From assembly GCA_934376955.1 (NCBI GenBank), contig CAKRPJ010000021.1, positions 1-41,903 on the forward strand: a DNA stretch of 41,903 bases. The letters run 5' to 3'. A model generated the notes under the pieces. It did not search any database. It was not told where the DNA came from and worked only from the letters and a program-made list of their open reading frames with translations. Shown here one piece after another: positions 8,342 to 15,495 of this stretch. The DNA is from CAKRPJ01 sp934376955 (GTDB taxonomy: Bacteria; Bacillota; Clostridia; Lachnospirales; Lachnospiraceae). The stretch's first letter is position 1. Every line of letters begins with the position of its first letter. The translations under genes were made by a program, and so were the position numbers.

Positions 8342-8379
8342 CTTAGACAAACTTAAACACGAAGCTTAACTCAACTTAA
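8342..8379 (-). promoter_or_regulatory. Tandem TTAAG repeats, probable response regulator site for the VTC operon
   Basis: Read on the minus strand, four similar units follow one another: TTAAGTTGAG, TTAAGCTTCG, (TGT) TTAAGTTTGT and CTAAGGTTTG. Their first bases are 10, 13 and 10 bp apart. Ten-base spaced direct repeats in pairs are the usual target of OmpR/PhoB regulators, and one is encoded about 1.3 kb upstream. The block is 90-125 bases before the VTC gene. Regulation by that system is inferred. Confidence 0.6.
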
Positions 8380-8382
8380 AAA

Positions 8383-8412
8383 AAGACGCTCTCCGTTCAG
8401 GAAAAGCGTCTT
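8383..8412 (-). terminator. Intrinsic terminator after the histidine kinase gene
   Basis: AAGACGCT (8383-8390) pairs with AGCGTCTT (8405-8412). On the minus strand it is followed by a run of T, 27 bases past the kinase stop codon. It separates the regulatory pair from the VTC operon. Confidence 0.85.
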
Positions 8413-8438
8413 GGAAAACTATTTCGATTTAAACAGTA

Positions 8439-9683
8439 TTATAAAGGAAAAATCACTGTAATTAACAGCGACTTCTCGTCTTGCGTATTTGCCATGATTT
8501 TTCCCTTATGTGCGTTTACAATGGCTGCTGCAATGGAAAGTCCCAGACCGTAACCGCCAGTCTTGGAGTTTCTGGATTTGTCTGCACGGTAAAAGCGGTC
8601 AAACAAATGGGTCAGATCTTCTCTTGAGATGGATTCTGCCGTGTTGAACACGCCCAGCTGAAGGGTGTGTTTTTTCTTTTTTAATGAAAGCTCAATCTTT
8701 CCACCATCATCAGAATATTTTACGGCATTGTCCAGAAGAATAACGATCAACTGCCGGATGGCATTTTCATCACCTACCATCGAAAGCATTGGCTCAATTT
8801 GACCAGAAATGGTTTTGCTGTGAGTTTTGGCAAGAGCTTGAAACGCCTCCAACGTTTCCTCCGCCAGATCAGAAACGGGGAATTCTATTTTTTCTGCTTG
8901 CGGCTGTTCTTCCATCCGTGACAAAAGAATCAGATTATTAGTCAGTTGAGCCAATCGCTTGGTTTGATTTTTGATATCCGAAAGCCATTCATTTTCTCCG
9001 ACATCCATTTCCAATACTTCTGCGTCGGCATCAATGATCGTCAGGGGAGTTTTCAGTTCATGTCCGGCATCAGTGATGAACTGCTTTTGTTTTTCGTAAT
9101 TCTCAGAAAAGGGCTTCACGATCCGTCTTGAAAGAATGATGAGCAGCAGCAGTACAGCCAATAAACCAAGGATGCCAACACCTGTACTCGTGAGTAAAAA
9201 GCGTTGGAAGGAGCCAATTTCCCGTCCGCAATCAAGAAAAACAATATGGGTCTCATCGCCGGACGGATATAGGATATATCGGTAAGCTTCTATAAAACCG
9301 CTGGAATCTTTGCGATTCAAAACCATCTGTGCGTATTCAATGGCGGCCTGTGTGTCAACTGCCGCAATTTTCCCTGTGTTTACAGCTGCCGCTTCTCCGC
9401 CCTGTGTAAGGAACACGGAAAAGTATCTGGACTCATAGGGTAATTCGGGAGAGTTAAGGCGGTCGTTTCTCGGCTTTCTGCCTGTCGAAAAGAAATCGTT
9501 TTTCGGAGGTTTATCAGTCGGAAACCTTCCATCATTTTCGGCTAAAATATCCAGAATGCGGTCAGCATCGGTTACTATTTTTTTGTAATTTAGGATTCCC
9601 GCAGACCCCAAAATAACGGTCAGAACCAATAGCAGCGAAGCCATGGAGGCAAGAATCAATCTTATGCGCAGTGTCCGTATCAT
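8439..9683 (-). CDS. Sensor histidine kinase
   Basis: A 414-residue membrane sensor kinase that phosphorylates the partner regulator encoded just upstream. Transmembrane helices at about 8-30 and 163-185 enclose an extracellular domain of about 130 residues with no family I recognise. H208 in DAGHELKTPL is the phosphorylated histidine; the ATPase domain has an N-box (VILLDNAVKYSD) and G-box (GGYGLGLSIA). There is no clear HAMP domain: the second helix runs almost directly into the dimerisation helices. The start overlaps the regulator stop by four bases (ATGA), so the pair is co-translated. The signal is unknown; position suggests an envelope or phosphate-related cue. Confidence 0.93.
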   Translation of the reverse strand: MIRTLRIRLILASMASLLLVLTVILGSAGILNYKKIVTDADRILDILAENDGRFPTDKPPKNDFFSTGRKPRNDRLNSPELPYESRYFSVFLTQGGEAAAVNTGKIAAVDTQAAIEYAQMVLNRKDSSGFIEAYRYILYPSGDETHIVFLDCGREIGSFQRFLLTSTGVGILGLLAVLLLLIILSRRIVKPFSENYEKQKQFITDAGHELKTPLTIIDADAEVLEMDVGENEWLSDIKNQTKRLAQLTNNLILLSRMEEQPQAEKIEFPVSDLAEETLEAFQALAKTHSKTISGQIEPMLSMVGDENAIRQLIVILLDNAVKYSDDGGKIELSLKKKKHTLQLGVFNTAESISREDLTHLFDRFYRADKSRNSKTGGYGLGLSIAAAIVNAHKGKIMANTQDEKSLLITVIFPL

Positions 9684-10354
9684 TCTTTTTCCTCCAGTGT
9701 ATAGCCGATATTGCGCAGAGCCTTGATCTGAATATCTGCGTGCAGTGCAGCAAGCTTTTTACGGAGATAGGAGATATACACCCACACAACATTGATTTCG
9801 GCTTCGCTGTCATATCCCCAGATTTTTTCCATAAACCGCTCGGTAGAAATGACGTTTTTGGGGTTGCTCATCAGCATTTCCATCATCTGGAACTCTTTGT
9901 TTGCCAGCCTGTAGCTGCCGGATGCTGCAGAGAGCTCGTAGGTCGCACGATCCAATGTGATATTCCCAACCTTCAGCTGAGAGTTTCTCTGGACTGTCTG
10001 TGTTCGTGTCATTGCCCGAATACGAGCCAGAAGTTCTCGTGAATTGAACGGCTTTGTAAGATAATCATTCGCACCGGAGTCAAGGCCGATCACCTTATCA
10101 TCCACCTCGGATTTGGCGGTCAAAAGCAGTACGGGGATCAGCTTCCCTTTTTTTCGTATCTCCTGCAGCACGGTAATGCCGTCTATCTTTGGCATCATAA
10201 TGTCAAGGATCACACCATCATAATTATCTGCTTCTAAATACTCCAGTGCCTCTTTTCCGTCGTATGCCGCATCGACAGAATAATTGTTTCTCTCCAATAT
10301 AGTTGTAAGCGCCTTTGACAGCGCCTTTTCGTCTTCAGCCAGTAAAAGTCTCAT
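9680..10354 (-). CDS. OmpR/PhoB-family response regulator
   Basis: A 224-residue transcription factor with an N-terminal receiver domain (phospho-acceptor D51 in VILDIMMP; acidic residues E7, D8; lysine in YLTKPF) and a C-terminal winged-helix domain with WGYDSEAEINVVWVYISYLR as recognition region. I chose the start at 10354 because MRLLLAEDE is the canonical receiver start and GAGAGGAG precedes it; the frame extends 19 codons further upstream without a site. It precedes its kinase with a four-base overlap. The TTAAG repeats before the VTC gene, and one TTAAGTT in its own promoter, suggest it controls that operon and itself. Confidence 0.94.
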   Translation of the reverse strand: MRLLLAEDEKALSKALTTILERNNYSVDAAYDGKEALEYLEADNYDGVILDIMMPKIDGITVLQEIRKKGKLIPVLLLTAKSEVDDKVIGLDSGANDYLTKPFNSRELLARIRAMTRTQTVQRNSQLKVGNITLDRATYELSAASGSYRLANKEFQMMEMLMSNPKNVISTERFMEKIWGYDSEAEINVVWVYISYLRKKLAALHADIQIKALRNIGYTLEEKE

Positions 10355-10410
10355 GTCTCCACTCCTCTCAGATTTATCTTTGAAGAAAACGCCCATTTCT
10401 TTATAGGGCA

Positions 10411-10436
10411 ATTATATCATAAATGCCGTAACTTAA
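10411..10436 (-). promoter_or_regulatory. Promoter region of the two-component system
   Basis: On the minus strand TATAAT (10411-10416) is preceded by TTAAGTT (10430-10436), the same heptamer found in the repeats before the VTC operon. No good -35 box is seen at normal spacing, as is common for activator-dependent promoters. This suggests autoregulation; it is an inference from sequence similarity. Confidence 0.45.
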
Positions 10437-10494
10437 ATAGAAATTAAAGTCCGGAAATATTTTACGTGAACTTCGTGGACTATAAATGCAGAAA

Positions 10495-10522
10495 AACGGT
10501 GTGACCTTCAGGTCACACCGTT
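10495..10522 (-). terminator. Strong intrinsic terminator after the amidase gene
   Basis: AACGGTGTGACC (10495-10506) pairs perfectly with GGTCACACCGTT (10511-10522) around a TTCA loop. On the minus strand the stem is followed by TTTTTC. It ends the amidase transcript and insulates the two-component promoter. Confidence 0.9.
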
Positions 10523-10565
10523 CTTTGCGGCAAATATTAACCATTAGATGATGTAGTGGCAATCC

Positions 10566-10625
10566 GCATTCGCAGCTTACCTAACCCACCGCTTAGTGCT
10601 CCGCGCACTTGAAGCGGGGGAATGC
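10566..10625. repeat. Nested hairpin directly behind the amidase stop, possible IS200/IS605-type end
   Basis: On the plus strand GCATTC (10566-10571) pairs with GAATGC (10620-10625). Inside, CCGCTT pairs with AAGCGG, and AGTGC with GCACT, around a TCCGC loop. It is followed immediately by the amidase stop codon. The 'AAGTGCGCGGAGCACT' core inside a GC-rich imperfect stem resembles the subterminal hairpins at right ends of IS200/IS605 (tnpB) elements. No transposase is present, so it would be a remnant; the link is from memory of such ends and is uncertain. Confidence 0.35.
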
Positions 10626-11720
10626 TTATCTGCCTTCAAAATAGCTGTTGATCCCGGAAATGAGACCATCTGCCAGTTTGTCCAGAGTTTTATCCGTATG
10701 ATCCGATGCCTTGTCACCAAGCTCTATATCAACGCTTGGGATCTGCGAATATGAGGTCTGGGTCAGATCCATCTCCATGCTTCCGGATGAAAATATTTTA
10801 TTTCCGCTCTTTCTTAAGCCTTCAATAAGCTTCTCTCCCAGCCCGTTATGCTGCTGCCAGTGGGACGCCACCGGCTCCATGGCTCTATATCCGCTATTGG
10901 AGGGAACGCTCATGAAAAAGCATCCTTTATCTGATGTGGTGGAATCCCAGTGAAGTGCTACATGGATATCCGCATTATTATTGGCGATCACAGTCCTTGC
11001 CACATTATCCAGCTGGACATCACTGCCTTCGCGGATCATCAGCACATCATATCCTTCATCCAGGAGCCTGTTTTTCAGTTTTTTTGCCATTGCCAGTGTA
11101 ACGGTGCTCTCGGCAGTCCCATCCGCAAATGTCATTCCGCCGGAAACGGCCACTGCCGTAACGGCGCCGGACGCTGTTGTCCCCCCGGTTACCTTAGCAC
11201 TTCCATCGGGATGGCACTGTGTCTTTACTGCACTTCCACCCTTTGTGCCGTGCCCGGCATTCACGCAGACGGTTTTTCCCTTTCGTGCTGCACTGCCATT
11301 ATGATAATAGATAGCATTTCCGCTGTTGATCTTTGAAAACGAGCTGTAGGTATATTCACTCTTTAACTCCACATTCCATGTTTTATCCACATTTTCATGG
11401 GATTCCGGTTCCTGTATAGCTACTGTTTTTCCTGCAGCCGCTTTCTTTTCCGGTTCCACTGCTGACAGGTATCTGGAAGCTGCGTAACATTTTTTCCCAT
11501 TCACAGACACAACACTCCACTCACCATCATTAGAGATTCTTTCAAGCTTTGTGCCTGACGGGATCGTTCCCAGAGCTTGTCCCGACGTAGAAGGCTCAGA
11601 CCTGTAATTTAAACGGCTGGCCGTGACATAGACCGTGTCTGCCATGACCGGAAAGCAAAGAATCCCGGAGCACAGGCACAGCCCTGCAATAAAACCGATC
11701 TGCTTCTTTATATTTTTCAT
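10626..11720 (-). CDS. N-acetylmuramoyl-L-alanine amidase with SH3 domain
   Basis: A 364-residue secreted peptidoglycan hydrolase that cuts between muramic acid and the stem peptide. Signal peptide about 1-27; bacterial SH3 domain about 28-88 (VTASRLNYRSEPS...GTIPSGTKLERI), which binds the wall; a linker; then a zinc-dependent Amidase_3 domain (about 148-360). Zinc ligands H157 (NAGHGT), E204 and H257 (HVALHW), and catalytic E333 (VDIELGD), are all present. The domain contains an extra Gly/Thr-rich stretch (about 160-200), a little longer than usual. It lies 44 bases after the Cys-rich gene on the same strand, in a wall-hydrolase cluster. Confidence 0.9.
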   Translation of the reverse strand: MKNIKKQIGFIAGLCLCSGILCFPVMADTVYVTASRLNYRSEPSTSGQALGTIPSGTKLERISNDGEWSVVSVNGKKCYAASRYLSAVEPEKKAAAGKTVAIQEPESHENVDKTWNVELKSEYTYSSFSKINSGNAIYYHNGSAARKGKTVCVNAGHGTKGGSAVKTQCHPDGSAKVTGGTTASGAVTAVAVSGGMTFADGTAESTVTLAMAKKLKNRLLDEGYDVLMIREGSDVQLDNVARTVIANNNADIHVALHWDSTTSDKGCFFMSVPSNSGYRAMEPVASHWQQHNGLGEKLIEGLRKSGNKIFSSGSMEMDLTQTSYSQIPSVDIELGDKASDHTDKTLDKLADGLISGINSYFEGR

Positions 11721-11737
11721 TTTCTTTTCTCCGTTCG

Positions 11738-11766
11738 GGGCAGGCTTTTACGCCTGCCCATTTTTT
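11738..11766 (+). terminator. Hairpin with T-run between the Cys-rich gene and the amidase
   Basis: GGGCAGGC (11738-11745) pairs with GCCTGCCC (11752-11759), followed on the plus strand by ATTTTTT. It looks like a terminator for plus-strand (antisense) transcription, although no plus-strand gene lies upstream. On the minus strand the same stem sits between two co-directional genes without a T-run and may cause partial termination or mRNA processing. Confidence 0.5.
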
Positions 11767-12139
11767 ATCTGAGGGTTTCTAAACATCCGCCGCAGGAAGT
11801 GCTGTAAGAGCAGCCGGAACCTCCGGCTGCGCGATAACCGGCACGATATCCCTCCTGATACCCGATCTGGTATCCCTCCTGATATCCGAACCGGTAACCA
11901 TCTGCATAGCCTTCTCTGCGTCCTGCTTCCCGGCCGTTCTCATAAATCTCCCGCTCTCTCTGCGTCCACCATGATACACAGCCGTTTCCTGTATTTGTGC
12001 TTCCACAGCTGCTATTACTTCCTGTGCTTCCACAGCCACCATTGTTTCCTGTGCTTCCACAGCCACAGCTGCAACGGCCGCTGTTTCCGCATCTTCCTAA
12101 TCCGAAGCATCCACACCAGTTATTTCTATTGCATGCCAT
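11765..12139 (-). CDS. Cys-rich protein with a run of GX3 (xxGY) repeats, unknown function
   Basis: A 124-residue protein of striking composition. Residues about 1-55 are Cys/Gly/Ser/Asn-rich, with repeated GCGSTG-like units and about ten cysteines. After a charged helix (QREREIYENGREAGRREG) come nine consecutive GX3 units, mostly GYxx (GYADGYRFGYQEGYQIGYQE and on). The C-terminus has four more cysteines. The GX3 run resembles the 'deca-GX3' motif of the Yae1 N-terminal family. There is no signal peptide. It has an AGGAG site and its own promoter, and sits between two wall-hydrolase genes. Metal binding, a coat-like or a self-associating role are possible; none can be shown. It is not a shadow: length, start signals and protein periodicity all agree. 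Confidence 0.75.
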   Translation of the reverse strand: MACNRNNWCGCFGLGRCGNSGRCSCGCGSTGNNGGCGSTGSNSSCGSTNTGNGCVSWWTQREREIYENGREAGRREGYADGYRFGYQEGYQIGYQEGYRAGYRAAGGSGCSYSTSCGGCLETLR

Positions 12140-12174
12140 ATAATAAGACTCCTTTTATTTCTGGTTTATACTTT

Positions 12175-12203
12175 ATTATATGGACACAGGAAAAAACTGT
12201 GCA
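12175..12203 (-). promoter_or_regulatory. Probable promoter of the Cys-rich protein gene
   Basis: TGCACA (12198-12203) and TATAAT (12175-12180) on the minus strand are 17 bases apart, 36 bases before the start codon. The -10 box is perfect and the -35 weak. Confidence 0.4.
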
Positions 12204-12253
12204 TGCATGTCTTTCGATATTTCGTCAGATCCTTTTATGTCCCGGCAGATCTC

Positions 12254-14302
12254 TTAGTCTCCAAGTACATTGACGATCTTCGACGGACTTCTGTAGTTCC
12301 AGCTTGAGATCTTGATTCCAGACTTTTTATTGGATGCATGGCATACCTGTCCGTTACCGATGTAAATTGCTACATGGTTGATCCCACCGCCGCTTCCGGA
12401 GTAGAATACCAGATCACCCGGACGCATCTGCGAGGAGGAAATAGACTTTCCGCGCTGAGACTGGGATCCGGAATTATGCGGAAGCGATACTCCGAATTTT
12501 GACATTACCGACATTGTAAATCCGGAACAGTCTGTACCGCTTGTCAGGCTCGTACCTCCCCATACATACGGATTGCCCACAAACTGAACGGCATAGTTTG
12601 CGATCTGGGCACGTTTCGAGGATACACTTCCCGCACCGGAACCTGCCGCAGCATTATTATTATTTTTGTTTCCGGACGGCTTCGAGGAGGAATTGCCCTT
12701 TGACGGCTTTGAGGTAGTGCCGCCCGTTGCCGGAGTTTCCACGATCGGGGTATATTTAATCGCCTCATTAAGACCATATTTTACATCCACATAGTCGCTG
12801 GAAATATAAGCCTTTGAATCATCCAGCTCGATCTCTACCCATCCATCCTGCTGATCGGCAACAAGGAAACGCTCGCTGTTTGAGATCTGAGTCCAGATAG
12901 AGGAATTCGTATTCGGCTCAGATCGGACATTAACTCCATCGGTGTTGGCGATCGCCATCAGCTTCGATACCTGCATCGCCTTATCCTTCGCCGCCTGACC
13001 GGTAAGGATAAATTCTGACTTGACATATCCTGTGATCTTACCGGAGCGTACCTTATACCATCCATCCTTCGGTGTTTCCAGAATATCACAGCCTGCATTA
13101 CTTGGCAGCTTCGCAATGATCTTACCTGTCTTTTCATCCGGATTGTCACGGACATTCAGGTAGTTGCTGACATTGGAGACACCAAGGTTATCATAGAGGC
13201 TCAGAACCGTCGTTCTCATATCCATTTTCCGGGCTTCGTTCAGGGCATAGCGCACTGTCACATAGTCCGCAGAAATAAAGCCATCATCAATCTGCACCCA
13301 TCCGTCCTCAATGCTTTTGACCGAATAACGCTCATCCTTGAGCACCTGACCGACGATCTCACCATCCTGACTCGGTGTTGCACGGACGTTCAGTTTTTCA
13401 GCCTGAATGACTGCTCTTTCTTCCACATTTTCTGCTGCGATCTTTTTTGCCTGATCTCCGGTCAGGATATATTGTCTGCTCACATAGCCGTTAACTCCTC
13501 CGGATGTGATCTTGTACCAGCCTTCTGTCGAAGTGTCCACGATCTCACAGGCCGCCCCTTTTTGAAGCTTGCCTACGATTTCTCCGTAGTTTTCCGGTGT
13601 TTTTCGCACATTAAGGAAGCCGGAGACCTCTGCAATACCCAGATTGGCATATCCGTCAAGCACCTTAGTAACTGCTTCTTCCTTTTCCTTTTCTGCGATC
13701 TCCTCATCAGAAAGAGTCGTTTCGAGGACGATCGATACGGTTTCCTGATCTTCCGTTTCCGGCGGTGCGGTTGTTTCCAACGAAGCCTCCACCGTTTCCA
13801 CTCTCATTTTCCCGCCGGCTTCTTCCCCGTTCTTCCCGAGAATGCCGATCGCCGCGGCGGTAACTGCAACAGCAACTGCTGTCAAAGCAGCCACAGCCAT
13901 ATATTTAGCAGCAGCTCCCTGCGCTTTTTTCTGTTTTATCCTTTTCAGTCTTTGGATATTATCCTTAGGCTGCGATCTGACTTTTCGATCTGCTATTAGA
14001 TCAAGTGGTCGTTCTTCCGGCTTATCTGTCAAAAGCCCTGCCGCTTTATCTTCTGTCTCTTTGACAGATGTATCCGTTACATGGTACGCAGCAGTCTTGG
14101 CCGTTTCTGTTACATCTGCTTCTTCGGCATCTGTTACATTGCCTTCTTCGACATCCGTTACGTTGCTTTCTTTGGCATCCGTTACGCTTACTTCTCCTTG
14201 CTCTGCTGCAACAGCTTCTGTATTCTCTGCATCAGCTGCTTCTGTTACATTTTCTATTGCTTTTTCCGTTGATTTTTCTACTACTTTTTCTTCATCCGCC
14301 AT
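12254..14302 (-). CDS. NlpC/P60 peptidoglycan hydrolase with four SH3 domains
   Basis: A 682-residue wall hydrolase. The first about 115 residues are acidic, with short NVTDAEE-type repeats; a basic stretch and a single membrane helix (about 130-155) follow, so the protein is probably a type II membrane-anchored enzyme rather than a cleaved export. Four bacterial SH3 domains occupy about 215-530 (each with an LNVR or VNVR motif), then a Ser/Asn/Gly-rich linker and a C-terminal NlpC/P60 domain (about 565-682). Catalytic C592 (TDCSGF), H643 (NHVAIY) and H655 (CHAS) are in place. It should cut stem peptides (D-glutamyl-diamino acid bond in this family). The cytoplasmic acidic repeat region is unusual and could be a regulatory tail. 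Confidence 0.9.
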   Translation of the reverse strand: MADEEKVVEKSTEKAIENVTEAADAENTEAVAAEQGEVSVTDAKESNVTDVEEGNVTDAEEADVTETAKTAAYHVTDTSVKETEDKAAGLLTDKPEERPLDLIADRKVRSQPKDNIQRLKRIKQKKAQGAAAKYMAVAALTAVAVAVTAAAIGILGKNGEEAGGKMRVETVEASLETTAPPETEDQETVSIVLETTLSDEEIAEKEKEEAVTKVLDGYANLGIAEVSGFLNVRKTPENYGEIVGKLQKGAACEIVDTSTEGWYKITSGGVNGYVSRQYILTGDQAKKIAAENVEERAVIQAEKLNVRATPSQDGEIVGQVLKDERYSVKSIEDGWVQIDDGFISADYVTVRYALNEARKMDMRTTVLSLYDNLGVSNVSNYLNVRDNPDEKTGKIIAKLPSNAGCDILETPKDGWYKVRSGKITGYVKSEFILTGQAAKDKAMQVSKLMAIANTDGVNVRSEPNTNSSIWTQISNSERFLVADQQDGWVEIELDDSKAYISSDYVDVKYGLNEAIKYTPIVETPATGGTTSKPSKGNSSSKPSGNKNNNNAAAGSGAGSVSSKRAQIANYAVQFVGNPYVWGGTSLTSGTDCSGFTMSVMSKFGVSLPHNSGSQSQRGKSISSSQMRPGDLVFYSGSGGGINHVAIYIGNGQVCHASNKKSGIKISSWNYRSPSKIVNVLGD

Positions 14303-14369
14303 CTATAATCTCCATTGACCGGAAAACTCCGGCCCTTCTCTATTAAAACTTGTCACAATGCTGCCTATT

Positions 14370-14399
14370 ATTCTACCAGAGCATGGCGTATCCTGTCAA
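14370..14399 (-). promoter_or_regulatory. Promoter of the NlpC/P60 gene
   Basis: On the minus strand TTGACA (14394-14399) and TAGAAT (14370-14375) are 18 bases apart, about 67 bases before the start codon. Confidence 0.6.
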
Positions 14400-14477
14400 A
14401 TTTTTTTATTTTCTTCCGAAAATCCAAAGATCGTTCCGAAAAGAAGCTTTACAAAAGAAGAAACAGAAAAGAAAAAC

Positions 14478-14507
14478 TGCCCCGGCCTCCATAAAGAAGC
14501 CGGAGCA
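14478..14507 (-). terminator. Intrinsic terminator after the DUF1177 gene
   Basis: TGCCCCGGCCTC (14478-14489) pairs with GAAGCCGGAGCA (14496-14507) with two weak pairs. On the minus strand it is followed by GTTTTTC, 16 bases past the DUF1177 stop codon. Confidence 0.8.
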
Positions 14508-14523
14508 GGATCCTGTTCCCTGC

Positions 14524-15462
14524 TTATTTGTTTCCAAGGGTCTGGAAATGTTCCATAGAACCATAAAGCTTTAAGATCTGTGCAAACTCCTTCTCATCGT
14601 AAAGGGAGCATGTACCGTTACCGTAAGACTTCGCTGCCTCCAGCATAAATCTTGCAGCATCATCCAGATCCTCCAGATGTGTAGCGCCGGTCGCACATCC
14701 TGCAACCATTGTCTCAGTTGTAACAGCCACACCCACGACCGGAGCCTTTGTAGCTGTAGCCGGCTGAAGAATACTGTTCAGGTGGTACAGTCCGTTTCCG
14801 TAAGGAGTGATATCCTGCTGTGTCAGAGCAAATACTACCGGTAATTTTCCGGTTGTTGTCTGTACGATATCAAGAAGGCTGTCGCTGACTCTTAAGATGT
14901 ATCCTTCCTTTACGGTCGGAGAGATAGCAAAGCCTCTGTGGTTAACGATTCTGTTGCCCTTTGTTGTATCAACAACAAGAACTGCATCCAGATCCGGAGT
15001 AACTTCTTCTTTATTGACCTGCCATGTTTCTACCGGAGAATTCATGAACGGAACCGGCTCATGAGGGGTTGTCGGTGCATCCGGGCAAACATGAGTAGAG
15101 ATAAATACGTCTCCCTCCAGATAATCTCCCTTATTCTGCATATCCAGAAGCTTAGCAGCTACTGCAAGTGCAACGATCGCGCCGTCACCATCTGATACAA
15201 AGCCGATCTGCTCCGGTCTTGCTCCGAGTCCGCCAAGACGTCCCAGAATACCCATTGTCTTTGCAGAACCGCCGTTGGTCTTACCGTTTTTACCCGGGAT
15301 CAGGATACGAACCATATCTGTATGGCCCTTCGGTCCCTCAAGAGGATATGTTTCAACCTTGCAGTCCGGTTTAATGGAATGGAAATAATCCACCACCTGT
15401 GCTCCGGAAGCTGAAGAACTATCCAAAATGTCAAAAAGCTCGATCAACTGTTTGTATAACAT
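14524..15462 (-). CDS. DUF1177 family protein
   Basis: A 312-residue cytoplasmic protein of the DUF1177 family, recognised from MLYKQLIELFDILDSSSASG and the Gly-rich blocks around LGRLGGLGARPEQIGFVSDG and CPDAPTTPHEP. Conserved His and Asp/Glu positions (HVCPDAPTTPHEPVP; DTTKGNRIVNHRG) suggest a metal-dependent hydrolase or peptidase-like fold, but no function is known to me. It is the last gene of an operon with the TAXI-type lipoprotein and the galactokinase-family gene, 33 bases behind the former. Context would suit a small-molecule use pathway. Confidence 0.8.
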   Translation of the reverse strand: MLYKQLIELFDILDSSSASGAQVVDYFHSIKPDCKVETYPLEGPKGHTDMVRILIPGKNGKTNGGSAKTMGILGRLGGLGARPEQIGFVSDGDGAIVALAVAAKLLDMQNKGDYLEGDVFISTHVCPDAPTTPHEPVPFMNSPVETWQVNKEEVTPDLDAVLVVDTTKGNRIVNHRGFAISPTVKEGYILRVSDSLLDIVQTTTGKLPVVFALTQQDITPYGNGLYHLNSILQPATATKAPVVGVAVTTETMVAGCATGATHLEDLDDAARFMLEAAKSYGNGTCSLYDEKEFAQILKLYGSMEHFQTLGNK

Positions 15463-15495
15463 CTCTCTCCTCCTGCGTTTTAAGCCGCCGCTTTT

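Noticed and set aside
11738..11766. A hidden plus-strand gene ended by this terminator-like hairpin
   Set aside because: The plus strand upstream holds only frames antisense to the amidase gene, none with start signals.
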